DNA of 64,000 nt from contig JACYUQ010000001.1 of the NCBI GenBank assembly GCA_014841835.1, forward strand, positions 124,001 to 188,000, in the 5' to 3' direction. Made by a program: the position numbers and the translations under genes. Source of the stretch: Oxalobacteraceae sp. CFBP 13730 (GTDB lineage Bacteria; Pseudomonadota; Gammaproteobacteria; Burkholderiales; Burkholderiaceae_D). Position 1 is the first letter of the stretch, and each line of letters begins with the position of its first letter. Shown here piece after piece: positions 34,901 to 43,651 of the stretch. The notes below the pieces were generated by a model. The model was not told the DNA's origin. It saw only the letters and a list, made by a program, of their open reading frames with translations, and did no database searches.

Positions 34901-35173
34901 GCCCATCGTCGGCAGGATCGCGTCCGGACGCTCTTTCTCGATGATGCGCTCGACGACCTTCCAGGTAATCGGCTCGATGTAGGTCACGTCCGCCGTTTCC
35001 GGGTCGGTCATGATCGTGGCCGGGTTCGAGTTCACCAGGATGACCTTGTAACCCTCTTCTCGCAGGGCCTTGCAGGCCTGCGCGCCGGAGTAGTCGAATT
35101 CGACGGCCTGGCCGATGACGATCGGGCCAGCGCCGATGATCAGGATGCTTTTGATGTCACTACGTTTTGGCAT
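31943..35173 (-). CDS. carB: Carbamoyl-phosphate synthase large subunit
   Basis: 1076 residues, the full family length. Two ATP-grasp halves are present: the first starts [20 protein letters not shown], with [13 protein letters not shown] and [20 protein letters not shown]; the second has [20 protein letters not shown] and [20 protein letters not shown]; the C-terminal MGS-like allosteric domain ends in [12 protein letters not shown]. With CarA it makes carbamoyl phosphate for arginine and pyrimidines. carA ends one base upstream, so the two are cotranscribed. Confidence 0.98.
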   Translation of the reverse strand: MPKRSDIKSILIIGAGPIVIGQAVEFDYSGAQACKALREEGYKVILVNSNPATIMTDPETADVTYIEPITWKVVERIIEKERPDAILPTMGGQTALNCALDLHRHGVLEKYNVELIGATPEAIDKAEDRLKFKNAMTKIGLGSARSGVAHTMEESWVVQREMGFPTIIRPSFTMGGSGGGIAYNEEEFEAICKRGLEASPTSELLIEESLLGWKEYEMEVVRDKNDNCIIICSIENLDPMGVHTGDSITVAPAQTLTDKEYQILRNASIDVLREIGVDTGGSNVQFAINPKDGRMIVIEMNPRVSRSSALASKATGFPIAKVAAKLAVGYTLDELRNDITGGATPASFEPSIDYVVVKIPRFTFEKFPTADKHLTTQMKSVGEVMAMGRTFQEAFQKALRGLEVGVDGLNEKTRDREKIEEELGEPGPDRIWYVGDAFAQGFTLEEVHSLTKIDPWFLVQIKEIVDIELWLETQTLEGLDKPVLYKLKQKGFADRRLAFLLKVKPEEVRARRHALNIRPVYKRVDTCAAEFSTDTAYMYSTYDEECESNPTDKKKIMVLGGGPNRIGQGIEFDYCCVHAALAMREDGYETIMVNCNPETVSTDYDTSDRLYFESLTLEDVLEIVELEKPVGVIVQYGGQTPLKLALDLEANGVPIIGTSPDMIDAAEDRERFQQLLQELGLRQPPNRTARTEADALALAEEIGYPLVVRPSYVLGGRAMEIVHEQRDLERYMREAVKVSHDSPVLLDRFLNDAIEVDVDCISDGEATFIGGVMEHIEQAGVHSGDSACSLPPYSLTQATIDELKRQTSLMAKALNVVGLMNVQFAIQQKEENGQTVDTVFVLEVNPRASRTVPFVSKATGLQLAKIAARCMVGQTLAQQGITKEVIPPFFSVKEVVFPFVKFPGVDTILGPEMKSTGEVMGVGMTFGEAFVKSQLAAGIKLPRSGTVFLSVKSSDKPRATSVARDLVAMGFDLVATKGTAAVIAAAGIPVRAVNKVLEGRPHVVDMIKNREIVMVVNTVEEKRSAIVDSRAIRTSALAAHVVTYTTIAGAEAAIEGMPHIDELRVYDLQGLHKTLN

Positions 35174-35174
35174 A

Positions 35175-36338
35175 TTATTTTTTCTCCGCTGCTTGCATCA
35201 GGCCGATGAAGCGGTCAAACAGGTAGGCGACGTCGGTCGGCCCAGGCGAGGCTTCCGGGTGACCCTGGAAGCAGAACGCCGGTTTGTCGGTACGCTCGAA
35301 ACCCTGCAGCGAGCCGTCGAACAGCGACACGTGCGTGACGCGGCAGTTGGCGGGCAAGGTGGTCGGATCGACCGCAAAGCCGTGGTTCTGTGAGGTGATC
35401 AACACCTTTTTTGAATCGAGGTCCTGCACCGGGTGATTCGCGCCGTGGTGGCCGAACTTCATCTTCATGGTCTTGGCGCCGGACGCCAGCGCCATGATCT
35501 GGTGACCGAGGCAGATGCCGAAGGTCGGGATGCCTTTTTCGATCAGCTCGCGCGAGGCGGCGATGGCGTAGTCGCATGGTTCCGGGTCACCCGGGCCATT
35601 GGCCAGGAAGATACCGTCCGGGTTCAGCGCCAGCGCGTCGGCGGCGGTGGACTGCGCCGGCAGCACGGTGACCTTGCAACCGCGTTCGGCCAGCATGCGC
35701 AGGATGTTGCGCTTGACGCCGTAGTCGAAGGCGACCACGTGGTACTGGGGATTGGTCTGCTTGCCGAAGCCTTCGCCCAGCTTCCATTCGGTTTCGGTGA
35801 ACTCGTATGGCGCCTTCACCGAGACGACCTTGGCCAGGTCCATGCCGGCCAGACCCGGGAACGAGCGCGCTAGTTCGAGTGCCTGCGCTGCCGATGGCTC
35901 GGCGCCCTGCGATGACGTGAGGATCGCGCCGGCCTGGGCGCCCTTCTCGCGCAGGATGCGGGTGAGCTTGCGGGTATCGATGCCGGCAATCGCCACGACG
36001 TTCTCGGCCTTCAGGTAGTCGCCAAGCGACTGCGTCGAGCGGAAGTTGGACGCCAGCAGCGGCAGGTCGCGAATGATCAGGCCCGCGGCGTGCACTTTCG
36101 ACGCTTCGACGTCGCTCGTGTTGACGCCATAGTTACCGATGTGCGGGTAGGTCAGCGTAACGATCTGACGCGAATAGCTCGGGTCGGTAAGGATTTCCTG
36201 GTAGCCGGTCATGGCGGTGTTGAACACCACTTCGCCGGTCGTGTGACCGACGGCGCCGATGGAATAACCTTTGAAGATGGTCCCGTCAGCAAGGGCCAGG
36301 ATGGCCGGGACTGAGGGGCCGGAAAAGAATGGCGGCAA
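35175..36338 (-). CDS. carA: Carbamoyl-phosphate synthase small subunit (glutaminase)
   Basis: 387 residues. The N-terminal domain begins near [20 protein letters not shown] and has [20 protein letters not shown]; the class I glutamine amidotransferase domain has the nucleophile Cys in [19 protein letters not shown] and the His/Glu pair in [13 protein letters not shown]. It supplies ammonia to CarB. I place the start at TTG 36338 because GGGAG lies six bases before it; a GTG at 36374 would add 12 residues without a good ribosome-binding site. The first gene of the carAB operon. Confidence 0.95.
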   Translation of the reverse strand: MPPFFSGPSVPAILALADGTIFKGYSIGAVGHTTGEVVFNTAMTGYQEILTDPSYSRQIVTLTYPHIGNYGVNTSDVEASKVHAAGLIIRDLPLLASNFRSTQSLGDYLKAENVVAIAGIDTRKLTRILREKGAQAGAILTSSQGAEPSAAQALELARSFPGLAGMDLAKVVSVKAPYEFTETEWKLGEGFGKQTNPQYHVVAFDYGVKRNILRMLAERGCKVTVLPAQSTAADALALNPDGIFLANGPGDPEPCDYAIAASRELIEKGIPTFGICLGHQIMALASGAKTMKMKFGHHGANHPVQDLDSKKVLITSQNHGFAVDPTTLPANCRVTHVSLFDGSLQGFERTDKPAFCFQGHPEASPGPTDVAYLFDRFIGLMQAAEKK

Positions 36339-36570
36339 GGGCAACTCCCGTAAAAGTTGCCGTAGCTGCGCCACGTCAGACCGACATCCAGCTAACCCCG
36401 CTGCACTGCTTGCGCCGGGTGTTGGAGGTCATGTTGAATGAGGGTTGGTGGGTATGCGCTACGGCGAAGTTTGAATTAGATAAACTTCCGAATTATAGCG
36501 CGTACAACGGCATTCGGCAATGCGGCGTTGCAGCAAATACGGGCACAAATCATGTGCCCGCACCCTTGAT

Positions 36571-36981
36571 TTACGCCGTGACCAGGGCGGCGATACCGGC
36601 CTTGGCAATCTGCACATCCTCGTTCGATTTCACGCCCGAGACGCCGACCGCGCCGATCACGTGGCCATCGACAATGACGGGCACGCCACCCTCGAGCATG
36701 CCTTCGAGCTTTGGCGCACTGAGGAACGACATGCGGCCGCCATTGATCACGTCTTCATATACCTTCGACTCGCGGCGGCCGAGCGCGGCCGTGTTGGCCT
36801 TGCTGGGTGCGATGTGCGACGAGATCGGCGGCGCGCCGTCCAGGCGCTGCTGCCACAGCAGGTGGCCGCCATCGTCGACGATGGCGATCGACACGGCCCA
36901 GCCGTTGGCGAGTGCTTCGGCTTCGGCGGCAGCGCCGATCTGTTTGGCGTCCGCCAGGGTCAGGTAAGGTTTGGTGTTCAT
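36571..36981 (-). CDS. GlcG/HbpS-like (DUF336) protein
   Basis: 136 residues of the GlcG/HbpS heme-degradation-like family: YLTLADAKQIGAAAEAEALA, VSIAIVDDGGHLLWQQRLDG, GVPVIVDGHVIGAVGVSGVK at the end. Members bind heme or small ligands as oligomers; their cellular role is often unclear. It starts 12 bases after the patatin-like gene ends, so the two may be cotranscribed. Confidence 0.85.
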   Translation of the reverse strand: MNTKPYLTLADAKQIGAAAEAEALANGWAVSIAIVDDGGHLLWQQRLDGAPPISSHIAPSKANTAALGRRESKVYEDVINGGRMSFLSAPKLEGMLEGGVPVIVDGHVIGAVGVSGVKSNEDVQIAKAGIAALVTA

Positions 36982-36992
36982 CGTGGGCTTTC

Positions 36993-37910
36993 TCAGGGAA
37001 CTTGCTGTTTGAGTTTCAGTTTGGCCTTGATTTGCGGCATGGCCGCGGCGGCGGCCTGCTCGCCCGCCAGGATGGCCAGGTTGCGGCCACCGAAATCGCT
37101 CGACCCCATATTGCCCAGTGCCGGCGTGATGACGACGTCGGCATCCTTGAGCTCGAAGTGGTTCAGGCGCTGGCCCATGATCGAGAAGGTCTGCATCAGC
37201 ACGTCAAGCGAGCTGGCTGTGGCGGCGCCCTCGGTCGCGCTCGAGATATTGACTGCGATGATGAAATCGGCGCCCATGTCGCGCACGTAGCGCACCGGCA
37301 CCGGCGCGACCAGGCCGCCATCGACATAGCTCTTGTTGCCGATGACGACCGGCTGGAACACGCTCGGCACTGACGACGACGCACGCACGGCCATGCCAGT
37401 GTTGCCACGGCTGAACAGAATCGGCTGGCCCGTTTTCAGATCGGTCGCCACGGCGCCGAAGCGCAGTTTCAGCTTTTCAATGGGCACGTTATTGACGGCC
37501 TTGTTCACATAGCTCTGCAGTGCCTCGCCCTTGAGCAGGCCCGTCGATTTGCTGAACAGCGGCAGCGCCCAGTCCGAGATGGTGGCCTCGTCCATGGTCA
37601 TGGCCGTCTTTTGCAGCGCAAAGCCGTTCACGCCTGACGCATACAGCGCGCCGACGACCGAGCCGGCGCTGGTGCCGACGACGATTTCCGGGTAGATACC
37701 TTGGGCTTCGAGCGCCTTGATGACGCCGATGTGGGCAAAGCCGCGCGCTGCGCCGCCACCGAGGGCCAGGCCGATGCGGATTTTCTTGGGAGGCAATGGC
37801 GCCGCCTTGGGGGCAGCAACGGGAACGACCGGGGCCGGGGTTGGCGTGCTGCCGCAGGCGGCCAGCAACAGCGCGGCGCAGGCCACGAGGGAAGTACGTC
37901 GAGAGAGCAT
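36993..37910 (-). CDS. Patatin-like phospholipase, predicted lipoprotein
   Basis: 305 residues. The start MLSRRTSLVACAALLLAACG is a lipoprotein signal with the LAAC lipobox; a Pro/Ala linker leads to the patatin domain with the oxyanion loop GLALGGGAARGFAHIGVIKA, nucleophile serine in VVGTSAGSVVGALYASGV and the catalytic Asp in SYVDGGLVAPVPVRY. It resembles RssA/YchK-type acyl hydrolases but with an export signal. ATG 37910 was preferred for the lipobox; ATG 37946 is possible. Neither has a clear Shine-Dalgarno. Confidence 0.88.
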   Translation of the reverse strand: MLSRRTSLVACAALLLAACGSTPTPAPVVPVAAPKAAPLPPKKIRIGLALGGGAARGFAHIGVIKALEAQGIYPEIVVGTSAGSVVGALYASGVNGFALQKTAMTMDEATISDWALPLFSKSTGLLKGEALQSYVNKAVNNVPIEKLKLRFGAVATDLKTGQPILFSRGNTGMAVRASSSVPSVFQPVVIGNKSYVDGGLVAPVPVRYVRDMGADFIIAVNISSATEGAATASSLDVLMQTFSIMGQRLNHFELKDADVVITPALGNMGSSDFGGRNLAILAGEQAAAAAMPQIKAKLKLKQQVP

Positions 37911-38035
37911 AGAGGGGGCCGTTAAGAACGAGGCACGATTGTACATCGGCTGGTTCTTGACGGCATGCCTGGGCGGGCACGACGGCAAGCCGCTTCATCG
38001 CCCCACTGGAAACGGTCGTAAAAATGTTTTGAAAT

Positions 38036-38054
38036 GAGAATGATTCGCATTATA
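38036..38054. promoter_or_regulatory. Fur box
   Basis: GAGAATGATTCGCATTATA matches the 19-bp Fur consensus GATAATGATAATCATTATC at most positions (four or five differences) and lies 55 bases before the DUF4198 gene, over its likely promoter. Repression by Fur-Fe2+ is expected. Confidence 0.8.
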
Positions 38055-38109
38055 ATTCCTGTCGCATTACTGCTCGTCTGATCCGATCAACAACCACAAA
38101 GCGCTCACC

Positions 38110-38835
38110 ATGAACAAGATTCTGCTCTCCTCCCTCGTCGCCATGCTGGTCGCCGCGCCTGCTGTACAGGCCCACCAAATCTGGTTCGAGCAGGATGGCA
38201 AGGCGGTCAAGCTGCAGTTCGGCGAGTTTGCCCTGAACCAGCGTGAAACCACGCCGGGCCTGCTCGACAAGTTCGGCGCTCCAAGTGCGACGCTGCTGGG
38301 CGCCAAGGGCGAACGCACGCTCAAGCTGGACAAGACGGCCAAGGGTTACCTGGTCAGCGGCGCCACGCCGGCGGCGGGTGACGCGATCGTCGCTCAGGAC
38401 AACGCCTACCCGAGCTGGGAAACAGATGAGGCCGGCAAGAAGCTGAACCACATCTGGGTGCCGGCCGCACGCATGGCCACCAGCTTCGCTGCGCAGCAGC
38501 CAAAACTGACGCTCGACCTCGTCCCGACCGGCAAGGCCGGCGAATTCAAGGTGTTCTACAAGGGCCAGCCGCTGCCGAAAGCCAAGGTCAATGCGATAGT
38601 CCAGAGTGGCTGGGCGAAAGAAGCGGAGTCGGATGACAGCGGCGTCGTCAAGTTCGACATGCCATGGAAAGGCCTGTATGTGCTGGAAACCGAGCACACC
38701 GACAAGACGGCGGGCGAGCGCGCCGGCCTGCAATACGCAACGTCCAGCTACACCACGTCGCTGAGCGTCGTGCAGCCAAAGGGCATCGCAGCCGTCGCGG
38801 CTGGCCCGGTCATGGCCCCAAGCGCCGCTCACTGA
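38110..38835 (+). CDS. DUF4198 periplasmic protein, iron-uptake operon
   Basis: 241 residues. A signal peptide (MNKILLSSLVAMLVAAPAVQ, cut after AQA-type site before HQIWFEQDG) precedes a DUF4198 domain, which typically begins with HxxW after the signal and has Ig-like repeats (FKVFYKGQPLPKAKVNAIVQ, then SGVVKFDMPWKGLYVLETEH). DUF4198 proteins are often encoded with metal transport genes. It is the first gene behind a Fur box, so low iron should induce it. Confidence 0.85.
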   Translation: MNKILLSSLVAMLVAAPAVQAHQIWFEQDGKAVKLQFGEFALNQRETTPGLLDKFGAPSATLLGAKGERTLKLDKTAKGYLVSGATPAAGDAIVAQDNAYPSWETDEAGKKLNHIWVPAARMATSFAAQQPKLTLDLVPTGKAGEFKVFYKGQPLPKAKVNAIVQSGWAKEAESDDSGVVKFDMPWKGLYVLETEHTDKTAGERAGLQYATSSYTTSLSVVQPKGIAAVAAGPVMAPSAAH

Positions 38836-38892
38836 TCCGGCTGACCGTGTATCCAGTCACGCCATCCGTCGTCTGAAGAAAGGCCCGGGCTC

Positions 38893-39180
38893 ATGACCAT
38901 GATCACTTGGCGCTACCGTGGCGGCGTCATCGCCCGCGCAGTGGCCGCGATCGGCGGTGGCTACGTGCTTGCAGCGCTTGGGGGCGCATTGATTGCGCTG
39001 GCGCTGCCGCTGCCACGCGCCGATGCCGTCACCATCGCCACGCTGCTGGCGTTCGTCATCTATCCCTGCGTCATCCTGTGGGTCTTTGCCACGCGCAGCG
39101 CGCCACGCGCCTGCGTCGGCGTGGCTGCAACGTGCGCGGCGCTGGGAATGGTGTTGTGGCTGGTCGGAGGGACGGCATGA
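38893..39180 (+). CDS. DUF3649 small membrane protein
   Basis: 95 residues with three transmembrane segments (GGYVLAALGGALIALALPLP, ATLLAFVIYPCVILWVFATR, VGVAATCAALGMVLWLVGGT). The order DUF3649 - PepSY - DUF3325 is a known set beside siderophore or iron transport genes. It overlaps the PepSY gene by ATGA. Confidence 0.85.
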   Translation: MTMITWRYRGGVIARAVAAIGGGYVLAALGGALIALALPLPRADAVTIATLLAFVIYPCVILWVFATRSAPRACVGVAATCAALGMVLWLVGGTA

Positions 39181-40814
39181 AGGACGGCTTGCGGCAATCG
39201 ATGGCGTGGGTGCATACGTGGGCTGGCCTGCTCGTGTGCTGGCTGCTGCTCTTGGTGTTCATGGGCGGCACGGCAGCGTATTACCGGCACGAGATCACGT
39301 TCTGGATGAAGCCCGAACTGCACGCTGCAGCCGCTGCACCGGCCACGCTCTCCCCGACGCAGTCGGCGCAACTGGCCGTGCGCGTGCTGCAGGAGCGCGC
39401 GCCCAATGCGACGCGCTGGACGATCGACCTTCCCGATGAGCGCAATCCGGTAATCCAGGCTGCTTGGCAGAATCCGCCGAAAAAAGACATGACGCGCCAA
39501 GAGCGCCGCAATGCGCTGCGCGACCAGAATGTCACGCTCGACCCGACGAGTGGCCTGCCAACGGCCAAGCCGCGCGATACCCGTGGTGGCGACTTCCTGT
39601 ACCGCCTGCACTTCGACCTGCACTACATGCCGGCGATCTGGGGCCGCTGGATCGTCGGCATCGGCGCGATGTTCATGCTGGTGGCGATCATCAGCGGCGT
39701 GATCACGCACAAGCGCATCTTCAAGGACTTCTTCACGTTCCGGCCAAAGAAAGGCCAGCGCTCGTGGCTGGACGCGCACAACGCAACCGCCGTGCTGGCA
39801 CTGCCGTTTCATTTGATGATCACCTACACGGGCATCGTGACGCTGATGTTCATCTACATGCCCGCGCCCACCAAGGCGCTGTACGGCGACGAGCAGAACA
39901 CGATGTTCAGCGACGTATTCGGCAACTTTGAGCGCGGCAAGCCGGCGGACATCGCCGCACCGCTGGCCGACATCGGGCCGATGCTGCAGCAGGCCGGGCG
40001 GGCGTGGGGCGTGACGCCATCGCGCGTGGCGATCAGCCATCCGAACGATGCGGCGGCGCGTGTGGAACTGTATCGGCCGTCGGGCCAGCAGTTGTCGAAC
40101 CTCGAGCCGGCAATGACATTCGATGGCGTCAGTGGCGCCCTGCTGTCGGAAACGCCGCCGGTGAGCACGGCGCTCGCCACGCGCGCCGCGATCTACGGCA
40201 TGCACGTGGCGCACTTCGCCGATCCCCTGCTACGCGCGCTGTTCTTCGTGTGCGGTCTGGCTGGCAGCGCGATGGTCGCCACCGGCGCGCTGCTGTGGGG
40301 CGTACGTGAACGCCAGTCGTACGCCAAGATCGTGGCCAACGGCGGACGCGTCGGCTTCGGCGTGCGCCTGGTCGACGCACTGAACATCGGCGCCATTGCC
40401 GGCCTGCCGATCGCCTTCGCCGCCTACTTCTGGGCCAACCGCCTGCTGCCGGTGGAGATGGCGCAGCGCGCCAGCGCCGAAGCCAGCTGGTTCTTCATCG
40501 CCTGGGGCGCCGCCGCCCTCCTCGCGCAGATCCGGCCGACACGCGCGATGTGGCGCTTCCAGCTAACGGTGGGCGCGGTGCTGCTGGCCGGAATCCCTGT
40601 GCTGAACGTGTTCACGACCAATTCGCACCTGGGCGTGTCGCTGTTCGGCGGCCCGGGCCTGCGGCCGGTGGCGGCGTTCGACATCGTCGTCCTGATACTG
40701 GGCGCGTTACTGGGTTGGGCCGCCTGGTGGCTGGGGCACAAGGCCAAACAGAAAGCAGCGAAAAAGCAGACGGCGGCTGACGCCGGATCGACCTCGACCA
40801 TGGAGCCCGTATGA
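39177..40814 (+). CDS. PepSY-associated TM protein (PiuB-like)
   Basis: 545 residues from ATG 39177: MKDGLRQSMAWVHTWAGLLV with a first TM helix, a long periplasmic PepSY region (ATRWTIDLPDERNPVIQAAW, GLPTAKPRDTRGGDFLYRLH), further TM helices (IVGIGAMFMLVAIISGVITH, VLALPFHLMITYTGIVTLMF) and a C-terminal set of four more. The conserved HxxAG...HxDLHYMPAIWGRW histidines suggest heme or metal contact. This family supports siderophore iron reduction or uptake. Overlaps its neighbours at both ends. Confidence 0.88.
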   Translation: MKDGLRQSMAWVHTWAGLLVCWLLLLVFMGGTAAYYRHEITFWMKPELHAAAAAPATLSPTQSAQLAVRVLQERAPNATRWTIDLPDERNPVIQAAWQNPPKKDMTRQERRNALRDQNVTLDPTSGLPTAKPRDTRGGDFLYRLHFDLHYMPAIWGRWIVGIGAMFMLVAIISGVITHKRIFKDFFTFRPKKGQRSWLDAHNATAVLALPFHLMITYTGIVTLMFIYMPAPTKALYGDEQNTMFSDVFGNFERGKPADIAAPLADIGPMLQQAGRAWGVTPSRVAISHPNDAAARVELYRPSGQQLSNLEPAMTFDGVSGALLSETPPVSTALATRAAIYGMHVAHFADPLLRALFFVCGLAGSAMVATGALLWGVRERQSYAKIVANGGRVGFGVRLVDALNIGAIAGLPIAFAAYFWANRLLPVEMAQRASAEASWFFIAWGAAALLAQIRPTRAMWRFQLTVGAVLLAGIPVLNVFTTNSHLGVSLFGGPGLRPVAAFDIVVLILGALLGWAAWWLGHKAKQKAAKKQTAADAGSTSTMEPV

Positions 40815-41161
40815 GCATGCTCTTTCTCAGCAGCGTTTCCCTCGCCTTCAGCGCATTCGCCGCCAAAGGCATCGTGATGGACCGCCACTACGCCGACCTG
40901 CACGGCCGCGGCAAGGAGCCAGCGCCTGCGCTCAGGATGCGCATGCGCACACTGGCCTGGCTGGGCCTGGCACTCTCCTTCGCCGCCTGCATCGCCGCCC
41001 GCGGCTGGCACGTTGGCCCGGTCCTGTGGTGCGGCGTCCTGTCGGTCGCCGCGTGGACAGTGGCCGCCATGCTCCAATACGCCCCCCGCAAAGTCGCCCA
41101 AGGCGCCTGGATCGGCATCCCGGCAGCCGCCCTGACCACCGCCCTCCTCCTGCTACCCTAA
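40811..41161 (+). CDS. DUF3325 small membrane protein
   Basis: 116 residues, three to four TM helices: MSMLFLSSVSLAFSAFAAKG, MRTLAWLGLALSFAACIAAR, VLWCGVLSVAAWTVAAMLQY and the end IGIPAAALTTALLLLP. DUF3325 members sit last in iron-uptake accessory operons. The repeat cluster begins 15 bases after the stop. Confidence 0.8.
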   Translation: MSMLFLSSVSLAFSAFAAKGIVMDRHYADLHGRGKEPAPALRMRMRTLAWLGLALSFAACIAARGWHVGPVLWCGVLSVAAWTVAAMLQYAPRKVAQGAWIGIPAAALTTALLLLP

Positions 41162-41270
41162 CATCATGAACAATTAGGGTCAGAGTCGAATTATTGGGTA
41201 ATTTCCCACTCGCACCACGAAGTTTTACCGCCCCTCAATTTCCTCGCTTCAGCTTGCCCAAAAGACAATT

Positions 41271-41331
41271 AGGGTCAGAGTCGAATTGTTTGACAACTTT
41301 CGAAGTTGCTCATTAATTCGACTCTGACCCT
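41271..41331. repeat. Palindromic unit 1a
   Basis: 61-bp inverted-repeat unit with 17-bp perfect arms; inner part contains TTGACAACTTTCGAAGTTG, itself partly palindromic. Identical to 41459-41519. Confidence 0.9.
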
Positions 41332-41458
41332 CATTTTTTTCGGGTCATAAAAGCCGAAAAAAGTACCTCAATCTATTGAGCCATGGCTTTGCTTGCTCGC
41401 GCCCATCGTTCTAGTCGAAATCAATTGTTCTTCTCACTAAAACCCCAAAAAAACAATG

Positions 41459-41519
41459 AGGGTCAGAGTCGAATTGTTTGACAACTTTCGAAGTTGCTCA
41501 TTAATTCGACTCTGACCCT
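41459..41519. repeat. Palindromic unit 1b
   Basis: Identical to 41271-41331 over all 61 bases, so recent copying or gene conversion is likely. Confidence 0.9.
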
Positions 41520-41647
41520 CATTGTCCTAAACAAACGTTTCCGTGCAATTCGTGAGCAACCGGAAGAGCTCCCCGGCATGTCACAAAGTTGTCAAACAAT
41601 TCGACTCTGACCCCAATTGTAGGGCAATTGCTTTTGGGGTCGGAGGG

Positions 41648-42940
41648 TTACGCTGGCAGGGATGTGTTGGGGAGCGTGGCGGCGAAGGTGCTGCCTTTGC
41701 CGGGTTGGGAGGTGATCGTCAGCTTGCCGCCGTGGCGCAGAAGGACGTGCTTGACGATGGCCAGGCCCAGGCCCGTGCCCTGCGTTTCGCGCGAGCGGCT
41801 CTTGTCGACGCGGTAGAAACGCTCGGTCAGGCGCGGGATGTGTTCCGGGTCGATGCCGATGCCGCAGTCGGTCACGGCAAACGCCAGCGCGTCGGGGCCG
41901 CGTGTCCAGGCCAGGCGAATCGTGCCGCCGTTGGGCGAGTAGCGCACGGCGTTCGACGCCAGGTTGGCGAAGGCGCTGCGCAGCTCTTCCATGCTGCCCA
42001 TCACGTCCGGGCCATCCACCGCCACCTCGATCGTGTGCCGGCCGCCCGACAGCGCGCGCGCTTCGGCGGCGATCGATTCGACCAGAAGCTTGATATCCAC
42101 CCGCTCGCGTTTGAGCGGGAATTCGTCCGATTCCAGCCGCGACAGGGTCAGCATATCCTGGATCAGCCGCTGCATCCGCTGCGCCTGCTCGGTCATCAAG
42201 CTCAGGTGCGCCGTGCGCGTCGTCACGTCCAGACCCGGATCGGCCATCGCGATTTCGAGGAAGCCCACGATCACCGTCAGCGGCGTGCGCAGTTCGTGCG
42301 ACGCGTTGGCGATGAAGTCGCGCCGCATCGCTTCGATCCGCTCGGTGTCGGTCGCATCGTGCGTGACCAGGATCTGGCGCCGGTTCTCGAACGGGATGAT
42401 GCGGCATTCGATCTTGCGGCCCCTGAACGCCAGCGTCAGCGGCTGTTCGTAGCGGCCCAGGATGATGTAGTCGATGAAGTCCGGATGGCGCACCAGATTG
42501 GTCACGCGCAGACCCTTGTCGCGCTCCATCGTCAGACCCAGATGGCGCTCGAGCGCCGGGTTGCACCACTCCAAAAACAGCACGTCGTCCATGATCGCGA
42601 CGCCTTCCGGCAGCAGGTGCATCGCCTGCCGGAAGCGGGCCAGCCACTCGGTCAGTTCGGCCTGGTGCTTCTTGTCGTCGCGCCGCAGGTGGTACAGGCG
42701 CGCGAACGCTTCCGTCCAGGCGCCCCAGCCGTCGGGCAGGCGCGTCTCTTGCGGATGCTCGAGCCATTCGCCCAGCTTCTGCAGGTACGACAGTTGCACG
42801 ATGATGGCCGTGACGGTGGCCGCCAGCGCCAGCGACAGCCCGGCGATCGGCCCGGACCACCACCAGACCAGGCCAGCGAAAGCAAACAACAGCCCCAGGC
42901 GCAACAGCGCCGGGACCCAGAACAGCAACTTGGGATTCAT
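41648..42940 (-). CDS. phoR: Phosphate regulon sensor histidine kinase PhoR
   Basis: 430 residues. Two short N-terminal TM helices (LLFWVPALLRLGLLFAFAGL, AGLSLALAATVTAIIVQLSY), a PAS-type domain (about 90-200, MHLLPEGVAIMDDVLFLEWC), the dimerisation His in RRDFIANASHELRTPLTVIV and the ATPase N, G1 and G2 boxes (LASNAVRYSPNGG, FAVTDCGIGIDPEHIPRL, TGLGLAIVKHVLLRHGGKL). ATG 42940 has AAGGA four bases upstream; a GTG further up is less likely. It partners PhoB, whose gene overlaps nearly adjacent, and PstSCAB-PhoU signal through it. Confidence 0.96.
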   Translation of the reverse strand: MNPKLLFWVPALLRLGLLFAFAGLVWWWSGPIAGLSLALAATVTAIIVQLSYLQKLGEWLEHPQETRLPDGWGAWTEAFARLYHLRRDDKKHQAELTEWLARFRQAMHLLPEGVAIMDDVLFLEWCNPALERHLGLTMERDKGLRVTNLVRHPDFIDYIILGRYEQPLTLAFRGRKIECRIIPFENRRQILVTHDATDTERIEAMRRDFIANASHELRTPLTVIVGFLEIAMADPGLDVTTRTAHLSLMTEQAQRMQRLIQDMLTLSRLESDEFPLKRERVDIKLLVESIAAEARALSGGRHTIEVAVDGPDVMGSMEELRSAFANLASNAVRYSPNGGTIRLAWTRGPDALAFAVTDCGIGIDPEHIPRLTERFYRVDKSRSRETQGTGLGLAIVKHVLLRHGGKLTITSQPGKGSTFAATLPNTSLPA

Positions 42941-42958
42941 CGCGTCCTTCGACACAGA

Positions 42959-43651
42959 CTATTTTTCGGACAGCATGTAGCCGACGCTGCGCACCGTGCG
43001 GATCAGGCCATCGGCCGATTTCAGCGCCTTGCGCAGCCGCAGCACGTGCACGTCAACCGTGCGCTCTTCGATCACCGCATGGTCGCCCCACACCTTGTCG
43101 AGCAACTGGGCGCGCGAAAACACACGCTCGCGGTGCGCCAGCAGGTACTTGAGCAGCTTGTATTCGGCATTGCCGATGTCGATCTGCTGGTTCTCGACCG
43201 TCACGGTGCAGCTGTTCGGATCGAGCGTCACATTGCCGGCGCGCAGCGGCGCTTCGGCCAGGTGCGGGCTCTTGCGACGCAGCAGCGCGCGCGAACGGGC
43301 CAGCAGTTCGCGCGGCGAAAACGGCTTGGTGATGTAGTCGTCCGCGCCGCTGTTCAGGCCCGCCAGCTTGTCTTCTTCCATGCTCTTGGCCGTCAGCATG
43401 ATCACCGGCAGCTCCTGGAAGTCGCGGTCGGCGCGAATACGCGACAGCAACCGCAGGCCACTCTGGTCCGGCAGCATCCAGTCCAGCAGCAGCAGATCGG
43501 GCTTGCCCCGGCTGATGCTGTCCCAGGCGCCGGCCGCCGTATCGGCCGTGCGGATTTCCCAGCCTGCTTCGCGCAGCGAATAGGTCACCAGTTCGACGAT
43601 CGCCGGCTCATCCTCGACCACGAGGACGGAGGTGGTGTCAGCCATGCTCAC
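42959..43651 (-). CDS. phoB: Phosphate regulon response regulator PhoB
   Basis: 230 residues, receiver plus winged-helix output. The receiver has VLVVEDEPAIVELVTYSLRE and the phospho-acceptor in LLLLDWMLPDQSGL, the Lys in ITKPFSPRELL; the OmpR/PhoB-type DNA-binding domain ends in DVHVLRLRKALKSADGLIRT, VRSVGYMLSEK. It activates pst and other pho genes at Pho boxes. Overlaps phoU by ATGA. Confidence 0.97.
   Translation of the reverse strand: MSMADTTSVLVVEDEPAIVELVTYSLREAGWEIRTADTAAGAWDSISRGKPDLLLLDWMLPDQSGLRLLSRIRADRDFQELPVIMLTAKSMEEDKLAGLNSGADDYITKPFSPRELLARSRALLRRKSPHLAEAPLRAGNVTLDPNSCTVTVENQQIDIGNAEYKLLKYLLAHRERVFSRAQLLDKVWGDHAVIEERTVDVHVLRLRKALKSADGLIRTVRSVGYMLSEK

Larger units (their letters stand above)
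41176..41614. repeat. Palindromic repeat cluster 1
   Basis: The 17-base word AGGGTCAGAGTCGAATT occurs at 41176-41192, 41271-41287 and 41459-41475, and its reverse complement AATTCGACTCTGACCCT at 41315-41331 and 41503-41519, with a one-base variant at 41598-41614. The units 41271-41331 and 41459-41519 are identical 61-bp palindromic elements with an inner TTTGACAACTTTCGAAGTTG segment. The cluster fills the gap between the convergent DUF3325 and phoR genes. The design resembles REP/BIME elements moved by RAYT transposases; none is encoded here. Confidence 0.85.

Noticed and set aside
32828..35209. 793-codon + strand frame opposite carB
   Set aside because: Mirror of carB codons, His/Arg/Asp/Val-rich composition typical of antisense reading in high-GC DNA.
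41176..41614. CRISPR array
   Set aside because: The repeats are inverted as well as direct, unevenly spaced and themselves palindromic, with no cas genes; a REP-like family explains them better.
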